In this document: piece after piece, positions 1 through 11,365 of the stretch | How the letters are laid out: each line of letters opens with the position of its first letter | Position numbering within the stretch: position 1 is the stretch's first letter | Made by a program: the position numbers and the translations under genes | The notes under the pieces: model-generated | The model's database searches: none | The model's input: only the letters and a program-made list of their open reading frames with translations | What the model was told of the DNA's origin: nothing | DNA from: Seminavis robusta | Lineage: Eukaryota > Bacillariophyta > Bacillariophyceae > Naviculales > Naviculaceae | Reading direction: 5' to 3' | Assembly (NCBI GenBank): GCA_903772945.1 | Contig: CAICTM010000041.1 | Coordinates: 91,766-155,765, forward strand | Length of the DNA: 64,000 nt

Positions 1-899
1 ATTGATGACATCATCATCTCACCAAGACTGAGTTAATAAGACTGAGTCAAGTCATCAAGCCAGTTGCACCGATATCGCACCTCCACCGCTACTAACTAGT
101 ACCCACTGTTAACTCTGTTAACTCGCTAGCTAAAGAGGTATCTACCTTACTAGCTAGATAACAACTCACAGTATACACAACACATAGGTGCTGCTGTTGG
201 TAGCTTCTAACACACTATCAGAGCCACTTTAATCGGTTAATAGAGGAGAGGTGCAAATGTTGGGACGAGTTTTTAGGACAATTTTTTAGAGATTGAAACT
301 CATCATATGAACTTGTCTTAAAATTCGACCTATCTAAGTCCGGTTTTAGGACGAGATTATTAGAGAGTGCCGATTCGTCCTAAAAAGATGTCCTAAAGCT
401 AAGACGAGTAATTTTGGACGAGTTTTAGGACGAGAAAAGTTAGAGGATGCTAATGGAATTTTTCCCTGAGATCCTTGTAAAAAAGAATAAATCAGACAAA
501 CACAAAACGAAAGCAAAAGATCCAATCTCTACTAGCTAGTAGCTAGCTAGCTACTAGCTAGTAGCCCAAACAAACGAAGTGCCCTTGCAAGCTAGCTAGC
601 TAGTGCTTGCAGCCACTCCTCCTACTAAGAAATAACCTCGGCAGTACTGCCCTGAGTTCTCAACCCCTTTAAGGAGGTACCACCCGGTTTTACTCCCGAG
701 TTTGTTCAGATCAGTCACCAATCTTTTGATAAAATAGATATCCATGGTGTAGCATACACCAAGACCTCCTCCGTCATCATTCTCGATCACAGCCAAATAG
801 CTAGCAGATGGAATCCTTCTTTTTGGAATTTTCTATTTTACCTAGCTTTTATCTTGCACCATGGCATCCAACTGGCGTCAAAAGTAAACAACGGCAAAC
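1..899. other. Non-coding, repeat-rich flank
   Basis: I see no convincing gene here. Around 261-460 there are several copies, in both orientations, of a motif close to TTTTAGGACGAG, each followed by a TTAGAG-like tail. This is the pattern of a decayed small DNA element with subterminal repeats. At 530-605 there is a run of CTAGCTAG palindromes. At 634-670 there is a dispersed repeat that recurs near 27.3 kb. Confidence 0.5.
634..670 (+). repeat. Dispersed repeat, copy 1
   Basis: About 37 bases that begin ACCTCGGCAG and end TGAGTTCTCAACCCCTTTA are found again in the same orientation at 27263-27301, with small differences only in the middle. The two copies lie 26 kb apart, so this is a dispersed family, perhaps the edge of a larger element. 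Confidence 0.7.
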
Positions 900-3352
900 A
901 TGAGTGAGGTAACAGGAACAGAGGATTCTGTTGCTGTTGTTGTTCCTGAGGATGCTACTCCCGATGTAGTAAGACAAAGTGATAGGCAACGTGGTATCAG
1001 GCCAGCTGAGTGTTCCAATACCCTTAGCTCCGTGAGAGCTTCCAGCGTACACCAAAGAGAGTTGAACAAGTTAGCCTCGGATCAAGAAAGGACATTGTCA
1101 GCAAGCTACCTGGTTGGGAAAAAGAGAAACTGAATATGGGTGCCCAAAGAAAGAGAGAACAACCAAAGGCAACACCATCGCCGCTGATCATTTCCAAAGA
1201 TGTCATGGCGGAGACACCTTTAGCGACCCAACCGGATGAACCAACAAGGAAGAAGCCACCAACTCCAAGAAGGCTTATCCTAGAACACAAAGGATTGTCT
1301 GAATTGGTCAATACTTCAACTCGATGCTATACATGCAAGCAACCAAGTGTCGAACTTACATTCAGCACTACTTGTGTAACCTCTGTTGGGCAATTGTCTT
1401 GTTCCAACAAAGAGTGCGAGACATTTGGCTCCACGAAGAGTTCACCGGTCGCCAAGACATCCTTGCCAAAGAAGACTCAACATGCACGGAACCTTGACTA
1501 TTCCTGCAACATACAGTTTGTGTTAGCTTTTCTTTGGTCTGGGGATGGCGGAGTGGAGGCACAGCGGACACTTGCCATGTTGAACTTACCCAATTACACC
1601 ACAATGTCCAAGAAATCCTTTTCGAATATCGAGTTGTCACTTGCTCCTTACATACGGGAGGTTTGTCACAAGGCCATCGTGGACAATTTGGTGGAAGAAG
1701 TTCGAAGGAGTGCACATGCCGACAACTTCAACTTTGTGGAATGGGAGGCAGCTGTTCGAAATGGAGAACGTCCAGTGATGAGAGCAGTTGTTAATGGCGG
1801 AATGGACATGGGGTGGAATCAGAAGGGAAGCGGACGAGCGTACAACTCACCTTCAGGCCATGCAAGTATCATGGGTGCAATGACTGGAAAACCAATCTGC
1901 ATCTGTCAACGATCAAAGTTCTGCCGCAAGTGTCAATACACCTCAGCCGTGGACTCGATGTACCAGAGCATCAGTGCACAATCAACTATGAGGGGAGTTC
2001 TGGTGGTATGGAACCGGCATCTCTTTTGATCATGGTGGAGGAGATCTATGACTTGTACAATTTGGAGATTGCGAAACTTTGTACCGATGACGACTCCACG
2101 ATGAAGGCCCATTGCAAATGGAGTAACAAAGACTGGCTGGCACACCACAACTTGGACAAACTCCCCATCCTTGATACACGAAAAAGGGAAAGCCGAGAAC
2201 CAGGACAGATGGTCATCTCCGATACCCAATTCCGCAACCACTGTTCGTTGCTGATCCAGCCCACAGGAAGAAGACTCTTCGCAATCATCTGTACGCGTTG
2301 AAAGGACAGGGAGTTAAGAAAAGTTTTGACTTGACTGCCGGCGATATCCTTCGAGTGACAACTTACTACGTGTATGTTCTTCGCAAATTGCCATCACTCT
2401 CAAAGGAGCAGTGGGTGGCAGCTGCAAAGGCTATACTGGAACACACATTCGACAATCACGAGTTCTGTGGTGACTTTTGTTTGCGGAAGAAGCAGACAGA
2501 AAAGGAAAGGAGTGAGTGCGGAAAAGTGTACGATGCAGGACAAAAGACAAAGCTCTATACGAGTCTTTGCTTGAACCCATCATTCAATTTACCACGATGG
2601 AAAGACTGGAAGAATCCAACCACTTCATGTCAACAAATGCGAATGAGTCGCTGAACAACACAATTGCCTGGCTAGCTCCAAAGAACAAAGTGTATGCTGG
2701 TTCATTATCATTGCAGAATCGAGTATGCATAGCCGTCGGCATCACTCTGCTGGGTGTAGAAGAGTTCTTTCACCGGTTGTTCGACACAATTGGTCTTGAA
2801 ATGGAGGAAGGGACGGCCTACTTTCTTCGGCAACAGGAAGAATATCGAAAGAAAAGAATCAGTAAGAGAAGAACCTTGGAGTACAAGAAAAAGAGAAACC
2901 GCGAAACTTACGAGAAGATAAAGGACTACCAACAAAACTCCAACAGGATAGGAAAGACGGCCGCTTGTATTCCTCCTGGGATCGCCCTTGCCGAACCAAC
3001 AAAAAAGCAACAGAAACGAAAAGTTTCGAAGATAAAGACTGCAGTACACAAAGTGTGTGGCAGTTGTGGTGAAATCGGTCACTCACGATCCAGCTTCAAA
3101 GGATGCATCAACCACGGAAAACCAAAGGCCTTGCATGTGAGAGTCACTACTCAGTCGAATGTGGAAACCGTGCAGGAGTGCGAGGTGGCCATTCCAACGG
3201 AGGAACAAAGAGAGATAAGCGAGCATGACATCGCTATTGCCACCTTAGAGTTGGTAGACTACATTGACTTTGGCGAAGACACAGAACGTGTTACCAGCGA
3301 GGTACAGGGATTGGCCGGAGTTGAAGATCTTTCAGAAGCGGAAAGCGATTAG
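900..3352 (+). pseudogene. Mutator-like transposase, frameshifted
   Basis: A degenerate MULE-type DDE transposase. In its cut-and-paste family this enzyme would bind element ends in the nucleus. Coding signal moves between frames. Frame from 1136 carries an N-terminal Cys cluster and the first catalytic region (MDMGWNQKGSGRAYNSPSGH). Another frame, about 1950-2240, carries PEHQCTINYEGSSGGMEP and the second Asp region CTDDDSTMKAHCKW. A third frame, about 2240-2555, carries FVADPAHRKK. A fourth stretch, about 2555-3352, carries the Glu region TNANESLNNTIAWLAPKN, a basic coiled region, and a C-terminal zinc knuckle (CGSCGEIGH...C). At least three single-base shifts are needed, so no intact product is expected. 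The ORF at 900-1133 may be the N-terminus after a fourth shift. Assignment rests on motif order recognised from the family; I identified no terminal inverted repeats. Confidence 0.8.
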
Positions 3353-3516
3353 ACAGAAAGGTAAAGTGACAAATAGTATGAGTATCTAAGTAATTGGATT
3401 ATACTGTCCGACTGTAGACTTTTCCTCAATTCTAGCGAACACAGTAACTTGTTGTTACATCGCTGATCTTTTTCGATTCTTTTTCAATAACAAACGGGGC
3501 CATTCTTTGCGTTGGT

Positions 3517-4691
3517 CTAGTGATAAGACTTGGCAGTGCGCGCTTTCTTGGTTGCCCTTTCCACGATTCTTTCCTCAGTTGTCTTGAAACCAGTAGCCTT
3601 CACCGCATTATCGAAATTTGGGTACAACAGCCAAATAGATTTGACAACACATCGAGGCAATGGCGTGGCAACTTCAAACTGATAAACATTCACCGCATAC
3701 CAGAAGTAGGAACACCATCGCTTGTGAGACTGGGTCAGGCCCTTGAATGTCTCGCTGTAGATCCGGCCATTGGTTTTCTTCACGATGTACTTCTGCAAGG
3801 AATGGTAAAGATCATTCTTGTCCACCAAATTGAGTGGAGCTTGGACTTTGGCACACAGCATCAGGCCATGTTCTTCCACACAATCACACCGACGGGGCTT
3901 GTCATCCACTTCATCCTCTGGGTCATAATCTTCTGGTATCTCGTCGATCCCAAGGTACGTTTCCATCATGGAATTGCTGACATTATTCCTCACAGTCTCG
4001 ATCAAAACAAAAGAAGCATTGTGAAACTCATCCTTGTTTGCCCTTGCTACCATTTGTCCTGCAGCTTCAGGACGCAGGCACTTGAAGTTTTCATAGTTAC
4101 TTGGCTTGAATTTGGTCATGAAGACAATTTCCTTCCTGTGTCGGCACAAGTGCACATCCTCCGTTCGAAGCGTGTCCAAACAGTTGGTCCAGCGTGCGGA
4201 TTATTCAACACGTGGGGAGGATGCTGCCAACTCATGTCAAAGATAATAAGAGCACAGCGCATTCTTTTGGGAAACTGCTGATACCAAATCGCATCAGACT
4301 TGCTGATGGTCAACATGCTTCCGCGGCTGATGTCTTCATTGTCAACGGTCAACTGGTGGCTCAAGGCTGAGTTGCAGAATGCATAGATGAGGCTGTTGCT
4401 ACCATCAGCAAGCACAAAGCAAACAAGGTCAGTCGGCAAATCTCCAAAGGTACGTTGATGCTTGAAGCTATCAACAACAAGCAATTGTTCTGCAAAATAG
4501 ATAGTGGAATCCTCATTATCTCTCTTTTCATTACTCTCCGCGTCGTGCAGGTTCATCTCACGCGACATCTCATACCCACTCTCAGTCTTCCTCCAGGCAG
4601 GAGTAGTCTGGTGGCTGAAGGCCAAGCTGGACACATAATCGGGAGACGCCGCTCCTGTATGCTCAACTACTACCATTGAGGTGACTGTCAT
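3517..4691 (-). pseudogene. Hypothetical protein, frameshifted
   Basis: Two overlapping minus-strand ORFs appear to be one gene. The upstream one (4691 down to 4116, 191 aa) starts MTVTSMVVVEH. The downstream one (4179 down to 3517, 220 aa) continues with a different frame. The switch falls at about 4180-4215, where the upstream frame turns into an unlikely Arg/Cys tail while the other frame opens with LDTLRTEDVHLCRHRKE. The combined product would be about 380 aa, with an acidic segment and Cys/His pairs (CDCVEEHGLMLC). I recognise no family. It is convergent with the Mutator-like pseudogene 165 bases away and could be its second ORF or an unrelated host gene. A short intron instead of a frameshift is not excluded. 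Confidence 0.4.
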
Positions 4692-5845
4692 CCTGATTCT
4701 GATTCAATGGCCGTTTTATTATCCAACTTCTATCCTACGGAGAATTTTGCCGTGAAATAAGTACCAGCTAATGGCTTCTTCACAACATGGGAAATGCAGA
4801 TTCCTATCCGGCTGGCTCTGCTTGTTGCTGCTTTTCGCGATGGTTCGGACTCCACAACAACAACAAACTGCCATTTTCGACAACAGACAATGATGTACGT
4901 TGTGGTCTCCGTTCAAGGGCTTCCGGTGCACCAATGAGGGTATGGACATAGGGAATGGAAGCTATGCTCGTGCTCTACAGGAGGTCATTGGGTTGGATCG
5001 TTACTGATCGGTGTACCGTGTACCGACGCATTGAAAGGTATGGGTAATGAAAATTTCAAGTTGCCCCAGTGGTTGCTTTGACTGCTGCATCCTGTCAAGG
5101 GAGGTGTAAAACCCAGGGTGGACTATGGGTAGCAATGTCATAGAGTGTAAACTGGTGATGCTAGAGCATGATCAAGTAGTCGCAGAAGCAATGATTTTCT
5201 ATTGAGTTTAATGTACTTTTGAAACTGATTTTGAAAAAAGTGAAGCTCGCCCGGCGATTCTTTCGGTATTGGGACTGAAAGGCAAGCCGTTTCTTTAAGT
5301 CACAGATTCTAATCACAGTTCCGCGAAACAAAAAATACAGTGAAAAGAAAACTAAGAATTAAAGCAAGTCAATCGCCAAAGCACTGTTTGACCACTGAAA
5401 CAACTGTAAAGAGATGCTTTCCGTCACAAGCAGTCCACCATCGAACCAGTAAGCATGCAGAAGACATCAACCTGCAGAGTCCAGTCGCTCGCCGAAGCAC
5501 GATGCACGATGCAGTCCCGAAAGATCACTTCACAAATTCAACCAAAGATCCCATCACAAAAGAACAACCACAAATTCCTCGAAGATCCCATCATTCCGTC
5601 GTGAAAGATCACCACTCCCCACGTCCCACATCGTCCATTCCGTCGGGAAAGAAGCTTTCAGTGAAAAAGACAGTAAAAAGGGAGCCACAGACTCAACAAA
5701 AGGCCAAGCAAAATAGCTTGACAAAAACACCACAACAATTCCCACTGTTGCATCCCCTGCAACAGTCAATACTTGCACTCAATCTCCACCTTGGAATCCA
5801 AAAATGGCAACAGTTAGAAAGGAGACCAAAAGAAAAGAGGCAACA
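4692..5845. other. Intergenic, no supported gene
   Basis: A Lys/Ser/Pro-rich plus-strand ORF at 5340-5921 has no family features and overlaps the end of the minus-strand transposase, so I do not call it. Otherwise I see nothing distinctive. Confidence 0.5.
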
Positions 5846-8476
5846 TCAGCACAAGAACTCACCTTGCAAGATCTCTTCTCCGTTCGCATCAAATACAACC
5901 TCGTCCTCGTCAAACTCCTGATCCTCCAGCTGGTTGTTCTCGTTCCACAGGAGGCCCAAGGGATTCTCCTCGTCAAGTGCCGCCTGAGCCTCGGCACTCG
6001 TCAAATCAATCTCTGGCTGTCCCCTTCCACGCAAAACGGACTCCGCATCGTCATGCCACCACACATCCCTCATGCGCTTGATCTGCTTTTCGATATCACG
6101 ATAACGAGGTCCTCCACGACGATCCACCTTCTTCCCGTCAGCCGCCAAAGCAGCCCGTGCACTCTGTCCACGCGAACCAGTCCGGTCACCCAATCGATGC
6201 ACAATTGCTCCCTCGTTTCGATAGATCTCCTTGAGAGCATGGGCGAACTTGAGGATGTCGGTGCAGATCTGTTTGCTGGTTGGCGCCCCATCAATACAGC
6301 GCATGTAAGCCTCTTGCCCCCGCTTCGGCGTGCAGATAGTAAACTTGCGAGAATCATCATCGGGCAAATGACTCGTCATGATAATGTGACGGTTGACACA
6401 GTCGTTCAAATACTTATTGCAGCTTGTGTCCCATGGCATCATCTCCGGACTGTTGCCACTAGGAAAAGCGTCACGCCATTCTCCAGTCACAGACATCTCG
6501 TAAACAGGAAGCAGCCAGTGATCGTAGTAGCCATGCTCTTTCATCCAAGCGACACACTCCTTGTTCGTCATCTGGGACAAAGCGTCATGATAAAAGTACC
6601 AACGACTGGACGGAAGGTCTGGATAAAACTCTTCAAAGTGGGCTTGGGTTTGTTCGTAGATGTGCTTGACAAGTTCCGTGACACACACAGTACTTGAGAT
6701 TCCCTTGGCTTTCTGGATGAAATGCCGCCACTCATCACCGTAACGAGCCAGGTACGGATTCTTTTCCTTGCGATAATCGATGTCGTCGGGAATTTCCTCA
6801 ATGCCCTGTCGACATTCTTCACGCCATCCTTTGAGTCTCTTGACGCTTGCTCCAACTTTTGCCATCTTCTTGCCGCGATCGTTGACCCCATTTGACATTC
6901 GAGTAATGTCACTGTCGGAAGCCTCAGCAAAATCACGGACGGTGTGGATCTCAAAGACTTTGATCTTCCCAATGATTGTCTTGGCGCATCCCTTGATCAT
7001 GCCTTGACAAAGATAGTCGTCCATGTAGAGCTTGTCATTCTCACGAGCCGATTCGAACCAACCATTTGACTTGGCTGGACGATCACCCAATTTCTTGACA
7101 CGGGAAATCTCCTCCTTGACAAGCTTGCGGTATTGCTTCAAGGAGACAAGAAGCTTGGTAGTGTAATCGAAAGGTTCCAAGACGTATCCTTCCTTGCCAC
7201 CATTGTCGTCGACGACCATTGCCATTCCGAAACTCCAACGACCCTCCTTCTCAAACTTGACGTTCAGTTTGTGAGCAGGCGATGCTTGATCGTAAGTCCC
7301 ATTCGGATCCAAGTTGCCATCCGCATCGCGTAGAAACTGCAGCTGATAATCACGATCGACTTGTGCGTGGCTGGTTCCGATGATGCATTTCCGATGCATC
7401 TCATCCCAAAAAGCGACATGTTGCAGACCAAAACGATAAGTAAACAGCGCTTGAGGATCAAAGTAAACCGGCAGAGTCCCATCCTCATCATATAACTTGA
7501 GCTCCTCTTCGTCCAAAAGAGTCTCGGGCACCTCCAGGACGGAAGGTGGAAGCTCGAACAGGTCGTGAAGCTCCGTCTCCTTCTCCGCGCCGAGTCGAAG
7601 TAGCAACTGATAAACCCAGGCAAAGCGGCGTCGAGCCCACGGAGAATTTTTGTCGTGGTTCCCTTGCTTCATCTTGCGAATGGGAACTTTCCGGCTTGGG
7701 AGACGCTGGACCAATTCACGGACAGCGGAATCAGAGTACGGCTCCACACCATCATCAATTCGACATTCATTGAGTGTGTCGGTTGCAATTCGGAGACTGT
7801 CTCCTCGTGACTCAATCAAAGTAGCGATAGTCTCAGCAGCTTTGGAGCCATCAGGAATCTTGACGGGCTTGAACCGTGAATAGAATCGCTGACCAACATA
7901 CTCAAGGTCGTTCTTGGCACAGTAGTTGATGTCTCCGAAGATATTCTTGATTGGCTTCCGCGTCTTCATCCCAAGAGCGTCCTTGATTGCCAATCCAGTA
8001 CTCCCCTTTCCAGTCCAATCCGAAGGGAAGTTGTGCACCCGGCAATAGAGGTGGTAAGTTGCAATGCGCTCTGAACGGTCATGGTGAAGAAAGGATTGCT
8101 GACTCAGGAAAGATTCCATCTCTTCAGGAGTGAGACGAAGGTCTGCTACTGCAGCATCATCATCGTCAGAAGGAGGCTCATGCTCATCATCCGAAGGGGG
8201 ACCCAAGAGTTCATTCAGTCGTTCATCATCCGGTTGCTCCGTGGTTGGCTTGCGAGCAGCAGAGCGAAGAGAGGCGGCAGGAGGACGAAGCACATCATCA
8301 ATATCTTCATTGTGGAAATGACCAGTGTTGACATGAGGAGTGACTGCATGGGGAGTCTGCAAGGCAGCTTGCTGTTGTTGCTGTCGTGCCCACACAGCCC
8401 TTTCATCCTTGGACCGGTTCTTCCCTTTCTTCCGATGAGTGTGACCGTTCTTCTTGTTCTTGCGCTTGCCCGCCAT
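5846..8476 (-). CDS. IS630/Tc1-like DDE transposase
   Basis: Intact 876-aa reading frame. I place the start at the ATG at 8476 (context ACCATGG, then a Lys-rich MAGKRKNKKNG) and not at the in-frame ATG 23 codons upstream. The N-terminal ~130 residues are basic then acidic and disordered. Family motifs follow: WARRRFAWVYQLLLRLG near residue 285, a first catalytic-type Asp in AFWDEMHRK near 355, a second in YFYHDALSQM near 630, and a SPDLNP-like segment, GNSPEMMPWDTSCNK, near 680. This order fits large Tc1/mariner-IS630 transposases found in stramenopile genomes. Its role would be cut-and-paste mobilisation of its own element. The open frame suggests recent activity. Terminal inverted repeats were not located. 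Substrate and activity are inferred from family only. Confidence 0.65.
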   Translation of the reverse strand: MAGKRKNKKNGHTHRKKGKNRSKDERAVWARQQQQQAALQTPHAVTPHVNTGHFHNEDIDDVLRPPAASLRSAARKPTTEQPDDERLNELLGPPSDDEHEPPSDDDDAAVADLRLTPEEMESFLSQQSFLHHDRSERIATYHLYCRVHNFPSDWTGKGSTGLAIKDALGMKTRKPIKNIFGDINYCAKNDLEYVGQRFYSRFKPVKIPDGSKAAETIATLIESRGDSLRIATDTLNECRIDDGVEPYSDSAVRELVQRLPSRKVPIRKMKQGNHDKNSPWARRRFAWVYQLLLRLGAEKETELHDLFELPPSVLEVPETLLDEEELKLYDEDGTLPVYFDPQALFTYRFGLQHVAFWDEMHRKCIIGTSHAQVDRDYQLQFLRDADGNLDPNGTYDQASPAHKLNVKFEKEGRWSFGMAMVVDDNGGKEGYVLEPFDYTTKLLVSLKQYRKLVKEEISRVKKLGDRPAKSNGWFESARENDKLYMDDYLCQGMIKGCAKTIIGKIKVFEIHTVRDFAEASDSDITRMSNGVNDRGKKMAKVGASVKRLKGWREECRQGIEEIPDDIDYRKEKNPYLARYGDEWRHFIQKAKGISSTVCVTELVKHIYEQTQAHFEEFYPDLPSSRWYFYHDALSQMTNKECVAWMKEHGYYDHWLLPVYEMSVTGEWRDAFPSGNSPEMMPWDTSCNKYLNDCVNRHIIMTSHLPDDDSRKFTICTPKRGQEAYMRCIDGAPTSKQICTDILKFAHALKEIYRNEGAIVHRLGDRTGSRGQSARAALAADGKKVDRRGGPRYRDIEKQIKRMRDVWWHDDAESVLRGRGQPEIDLTSAEAQAALDEENPLGLLWNENNQLEDQEFDEDEVVFDANGEEILQGEFLC

Positions 8477-8545
8477 GGTGGAATCCGACGGAAGCTTGAG
8501 GAAGGAATCCGATGAAAGAGTCAGAAAGTAGCGGCAGTCCAACAA

Positions 8546-9237
8546 GAAGAATGGAACGGCGAATGGCCATTGCCGAGGATTTCAAGCCGAGGAGTTTGCC
8601 TTTCGATGGAAAGATAATGAAGCTGTGGCGTCGCTTGGACGCACGAAAGGATCTTTGGTAGATGGGTCCCACATCGAACGGCGGATCGTCATGGTCATGG
8701 TCACATCGATGGTCAAGACGGATTAAAAGAGTTCCCCCTGTAAAGTGTCGATTGTCAATATAATGAGATGCCGTCTGAAAAGTGAAGAATGAAGATTGAC
8801 CGATCCACCGATTGGATCTTCTTCCGTTGGGACGCCATCAGTTGCTCCTCTCTCACTGAATCTTGCGTCAACCAACATGCTTCCAAATATCGATCCCATC
8901 CGACAAAGAGGCAATGCATCATTGTGGAAACTTCATTCGGAAGCTGAAATATCGATCGTATCTGTTGTGAGAGGAGTGACGGAACGATTGGAGTCATCAA
9001 CATGGTCGCTGACACTGATAAACATGGTCTGAAAAGAGATGCACTTGGTGGGATGCGATTTACTTTGGATGCAACGGCTAAATCCAAAACTCGAAAGACT
9101 TTCTGTGACTGGAGAGCCAGCCATCTAGTTTAAAACTAAGCCTCACATTTTGAGCTCACATTTTCGAAATATCATGGAAAATGGCCACGTCCTACTTGGG
9201 GAGTCCTTGTTCTCAACAGGAACATGGTAAAATGACC
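8546..9237. other. Intergenic between two transposon remnants
   Basis: Short ORFs on both strands show no family features. This stretch may hold the 5' flank and end of the IS630-like element, but no matching end was found. Confidence 0.4.
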
Positions 9238-9296
9238 AAACAAATGTTACGCGGCAGAGCCTTACACTATGGAGTATTGCCCCGTAACATTTGTTT
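9238..9296. repeat. 14-bp inverted repeat, 31-nt loop
   Basis: AAACAAATGTTACG at 9238-9251 is the exact reverse complement of CGTAACATTTGTTT at 9283-9296. It sits just before the point where copia-like coding sequence begins. It could be a hairpin or the footprint of another insertion at the truncation breakpoint. Confidence 0.75.
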
Positions 9297-9329
9297 TTGT
9301 GTTTTTCCATCATCTCGTTGAGCTATTCC

Positions 9330-10145
9330 ACTCCCCAACTACAATACCAGAGTTTTTCAATGCATCGGTACCCAAGTACAAGACTGCGGGAACACCTGGA
9401 CTCGGAATAGTGAAGACAGACGAACAGAGCGAATGGATCGCTGAAGAACAACAGAGCAGATATAGAACAGGAGTAGGTATGCTCATGTACCTTATCAAGC
9501 ATTCAAGGCCAGAAATCTCAAACGCGGTACGAGAACTAGCTAAGGCCTTGGGGTGCGCAACGCCAGCAGCGTACAAGGAAATGCTACGTTGTGTAAAGTT
9601 CGTGTTGGACTCAAGGAACCGTGGACTTTTGATGAGACCAGAGAAGAACGAGCGAAGGACCGTGGAAGTTGGAAGTGTTCTCGGATTCGGATTGGGCCGG
9701 AGACAAGAACAACAGAAGATCAGTCACGTCCATGATGACTTTTCTCGAAGGTGTACTCATTCACTGGAGGTCCAAGCTACAGAAGGTTGTGGCATTGTCG
9801 AGTTCCGAAGCTGAGTTCTACGCGTGTGGCGAAGCAGTGCGAGAAGTCCCGTTCATCGCGCAGATTCTGAAGTTCCTACAGATCAACGTGGAACTACCTG
9901 TGCAAGTGAAGATCAATAACGTGGGTGCTATCTTTATGTCAGAGAACAAGACAAGTGCGAGTCGAACAAGGCACATGGATACGAGGTGGCACTACGTGAA
10001 CCAAATGCAGCAGGACGGCCTAGTGAAGATTGGTTTTGTTCGCTCGGAAGACAACGTGAGCGACATTGGGACCAAGAATGTGAACGTCGAGACCCTCGAC
10101 AGACATGCACCAAGATTGACCGGAGACAAGGAGCAATTGGTTTGA
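9330..10145 (+). pseudogene. Ty1/copia polyprotein remnant (RT end and RNase H)
   Basis: Only the 3' end of a copia pol gene remains. The first part (frame of 9269-9814) carries the RT C-terminal signature YRTGVGMLMYLIKHSRPEI followed by NAVRELAKAL. The second part (frame of 9669-10145) carries RNase H landmarks: SDSDWAGDK, ALSSSEAEFYA with the conserved SSSEAE core, and NVGAIFMSENKTSASRTRH. The switch at about 9655-9675 means a single-base frameshift. Everything upstream (gag, protease, integrase, most of RT) is missing, so it is truncated and non-autonomous. The last codon is followed by a purine-rich tract and the 3' LTR. Confidence 0.85.
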
Positions 10146-10175
10146 GTTGGTGCGAAGGTCGCTGCCATCATCGCG

Positions 10176-10188
10176 AAAACAGGAAGGG
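10176..10188 (+). other. Polypurine tract of the copia element
   Basis: AAAACAGGAAGGG lies directly before the TGTTAG start of the LTR. This is where plus-strand priming occurs in LTR retrotransposons. Function is inferred from position. Confidence 0.6.
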
Positions 10189-10695
10189 TGTTAGAACAAA
10201 GGTATTTTCGTATAACGGACAGACGACTAGGGATCCACAGTCACGGTTCGTGATTGGGGATATGTGACTCAGATTCAGATGGTGATCCGATCATCATCAG
10301 ATGGCCAAGTGTACGAGGAACAAGGACAATGGTCGTCTAGATGATGCAACTACAAAGGATAGGAAGTTAGGTCGAAGAGATGAATGTAAGGAGCGATGGG
10401 ACGGAGCAAATGAATGGACGGATGAAGGTCCATAGGTTTAGTAAAGTGGGAAAGCCCTCCAGGGCCAACCATGCACTTCAGGAAGATAGATCGATGAGAT
10501 CTATCTGCAGATGAAACTGCGAGAAACAGAGGATCCTGGTATATGTATGCATATCGGAGCTCAGTTGTAGAGCTCACAATCTGAACGAGAGAGAAAGAGA
10601 AAACGAAACGAATAGCCAGTCTACTAGACAGTAGAGCTGGAAGGATATTGATTAAATTAGAGAAATTGTGCGTTCAAGTTCACACCTTTTCAACA
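10189..10695 (+). repeat. 3' LTR of copia element
   Basis: The stretch begins TGTTAGAAC and I end it at TTTTCAACA, giving 507 bases with TG...CA ends and an imperfect terminal inverted repeat. The 5' end is well supported by the polypurine tract and by the end of the RNase H frame 44 bases upstream. The 3' end is a judgement from the inverted repeat. No second LTR is present in the window, in line with 5' truncation. Confidence 0.65.
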
Positions 10696-11014
10696 TGAGA
10701 GTGGTTGAGGTGGGTGCCTGCAGGTATGGTATGGTGCGGTCGAAGGTGGTAAGACAACCTCAGATACTGAGTTTTACTGTCTCAGTTGGTTTGAGGCACG
10801 CCGCTGCATTGGCAGCCAGGTATGCATACTAGTACAGTACCGTTACGCTCATCAATGTTTACAGTAACCATTGGACGATTTTTGACGTACGACTGTACAG
10901 TACATGCAAGCCGGGGACACTTTTTAAAAATTGCACGCTGGTACTCTTTGACAGTGAGAAAGGGTCTACAGTGGGTTGATTATCTACATCTATACAGAAG
11001 CCACGGAAGGCCTG
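10696..11014. other. Intergenic, no supported gene
   Basis: Contains several GTAC- and TACCGTA-type short palindromes. Nothing coding is seen. Confidence 0.4.
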
Positions 11015-11365
11015 GACCGTCCGACGGTTTTCACTTGAAATTCCCCCGACTGATGACGGCTTAAAACATGCCCTTGAACATGCCCTTTAATCTTCAACAT
11101 GCCCTTGAACATGCCCTTTAACAAATATGCCCTTAAAAATGCCCTTTATGCCTCAAGCAATTCCAATAAGCCTTTGAAACACCATAGAACAAGCCCTTAT
11201 CACGAATGAACATGCCTTTAAGTAAACATTCCCTTGAATAAACATGCCCTTAAATCGGAAACTTGCCCCTAAACATGCCCTTAATAACATGCCCTTAAAA
11301 CATGCCCTTAATGGGAACCAGTTGTGGCCGTTTTTTAAAGCCTGAGCGAAAACCGTCGGACGGTC
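11015..11365. mobile_element. Small TIR element with AACATGCCCTTA tandem core
   Basis: An 18-bp perfect inverted repeat bounds the element: GACCGTCCGACGGTTTTC at 11015-11032 and its reverse complement at 11348-11365. Similarity extends a few bases outward (GCCTG/CAGGC). The interior, about 11065-11310, is a degenerate tandem array of a ~12-base unit close to AACATGCCCTTA. There is no ORF. The shape is that of a non-autonomous MITE-like DNA transposon. Mobility is inferred from the TIRs; target-site duplications were not established. Confidence 0.7.

Noticed and set aside
3513-3535. GTTGGTCTAGTGATAAGACT-like tRNA D-arm
   Set aside because: No B box, anticodon stem or acceptor stem follows; lies inside the 3' end of a minus-strand ORF.
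5340-5921. 193-aa plus-strand ORF, Lys/Ser/Pro-rich
   Set aside because: No family features, overlaps the 3' end of the intact minus-strand transposase, and composition fits chance.
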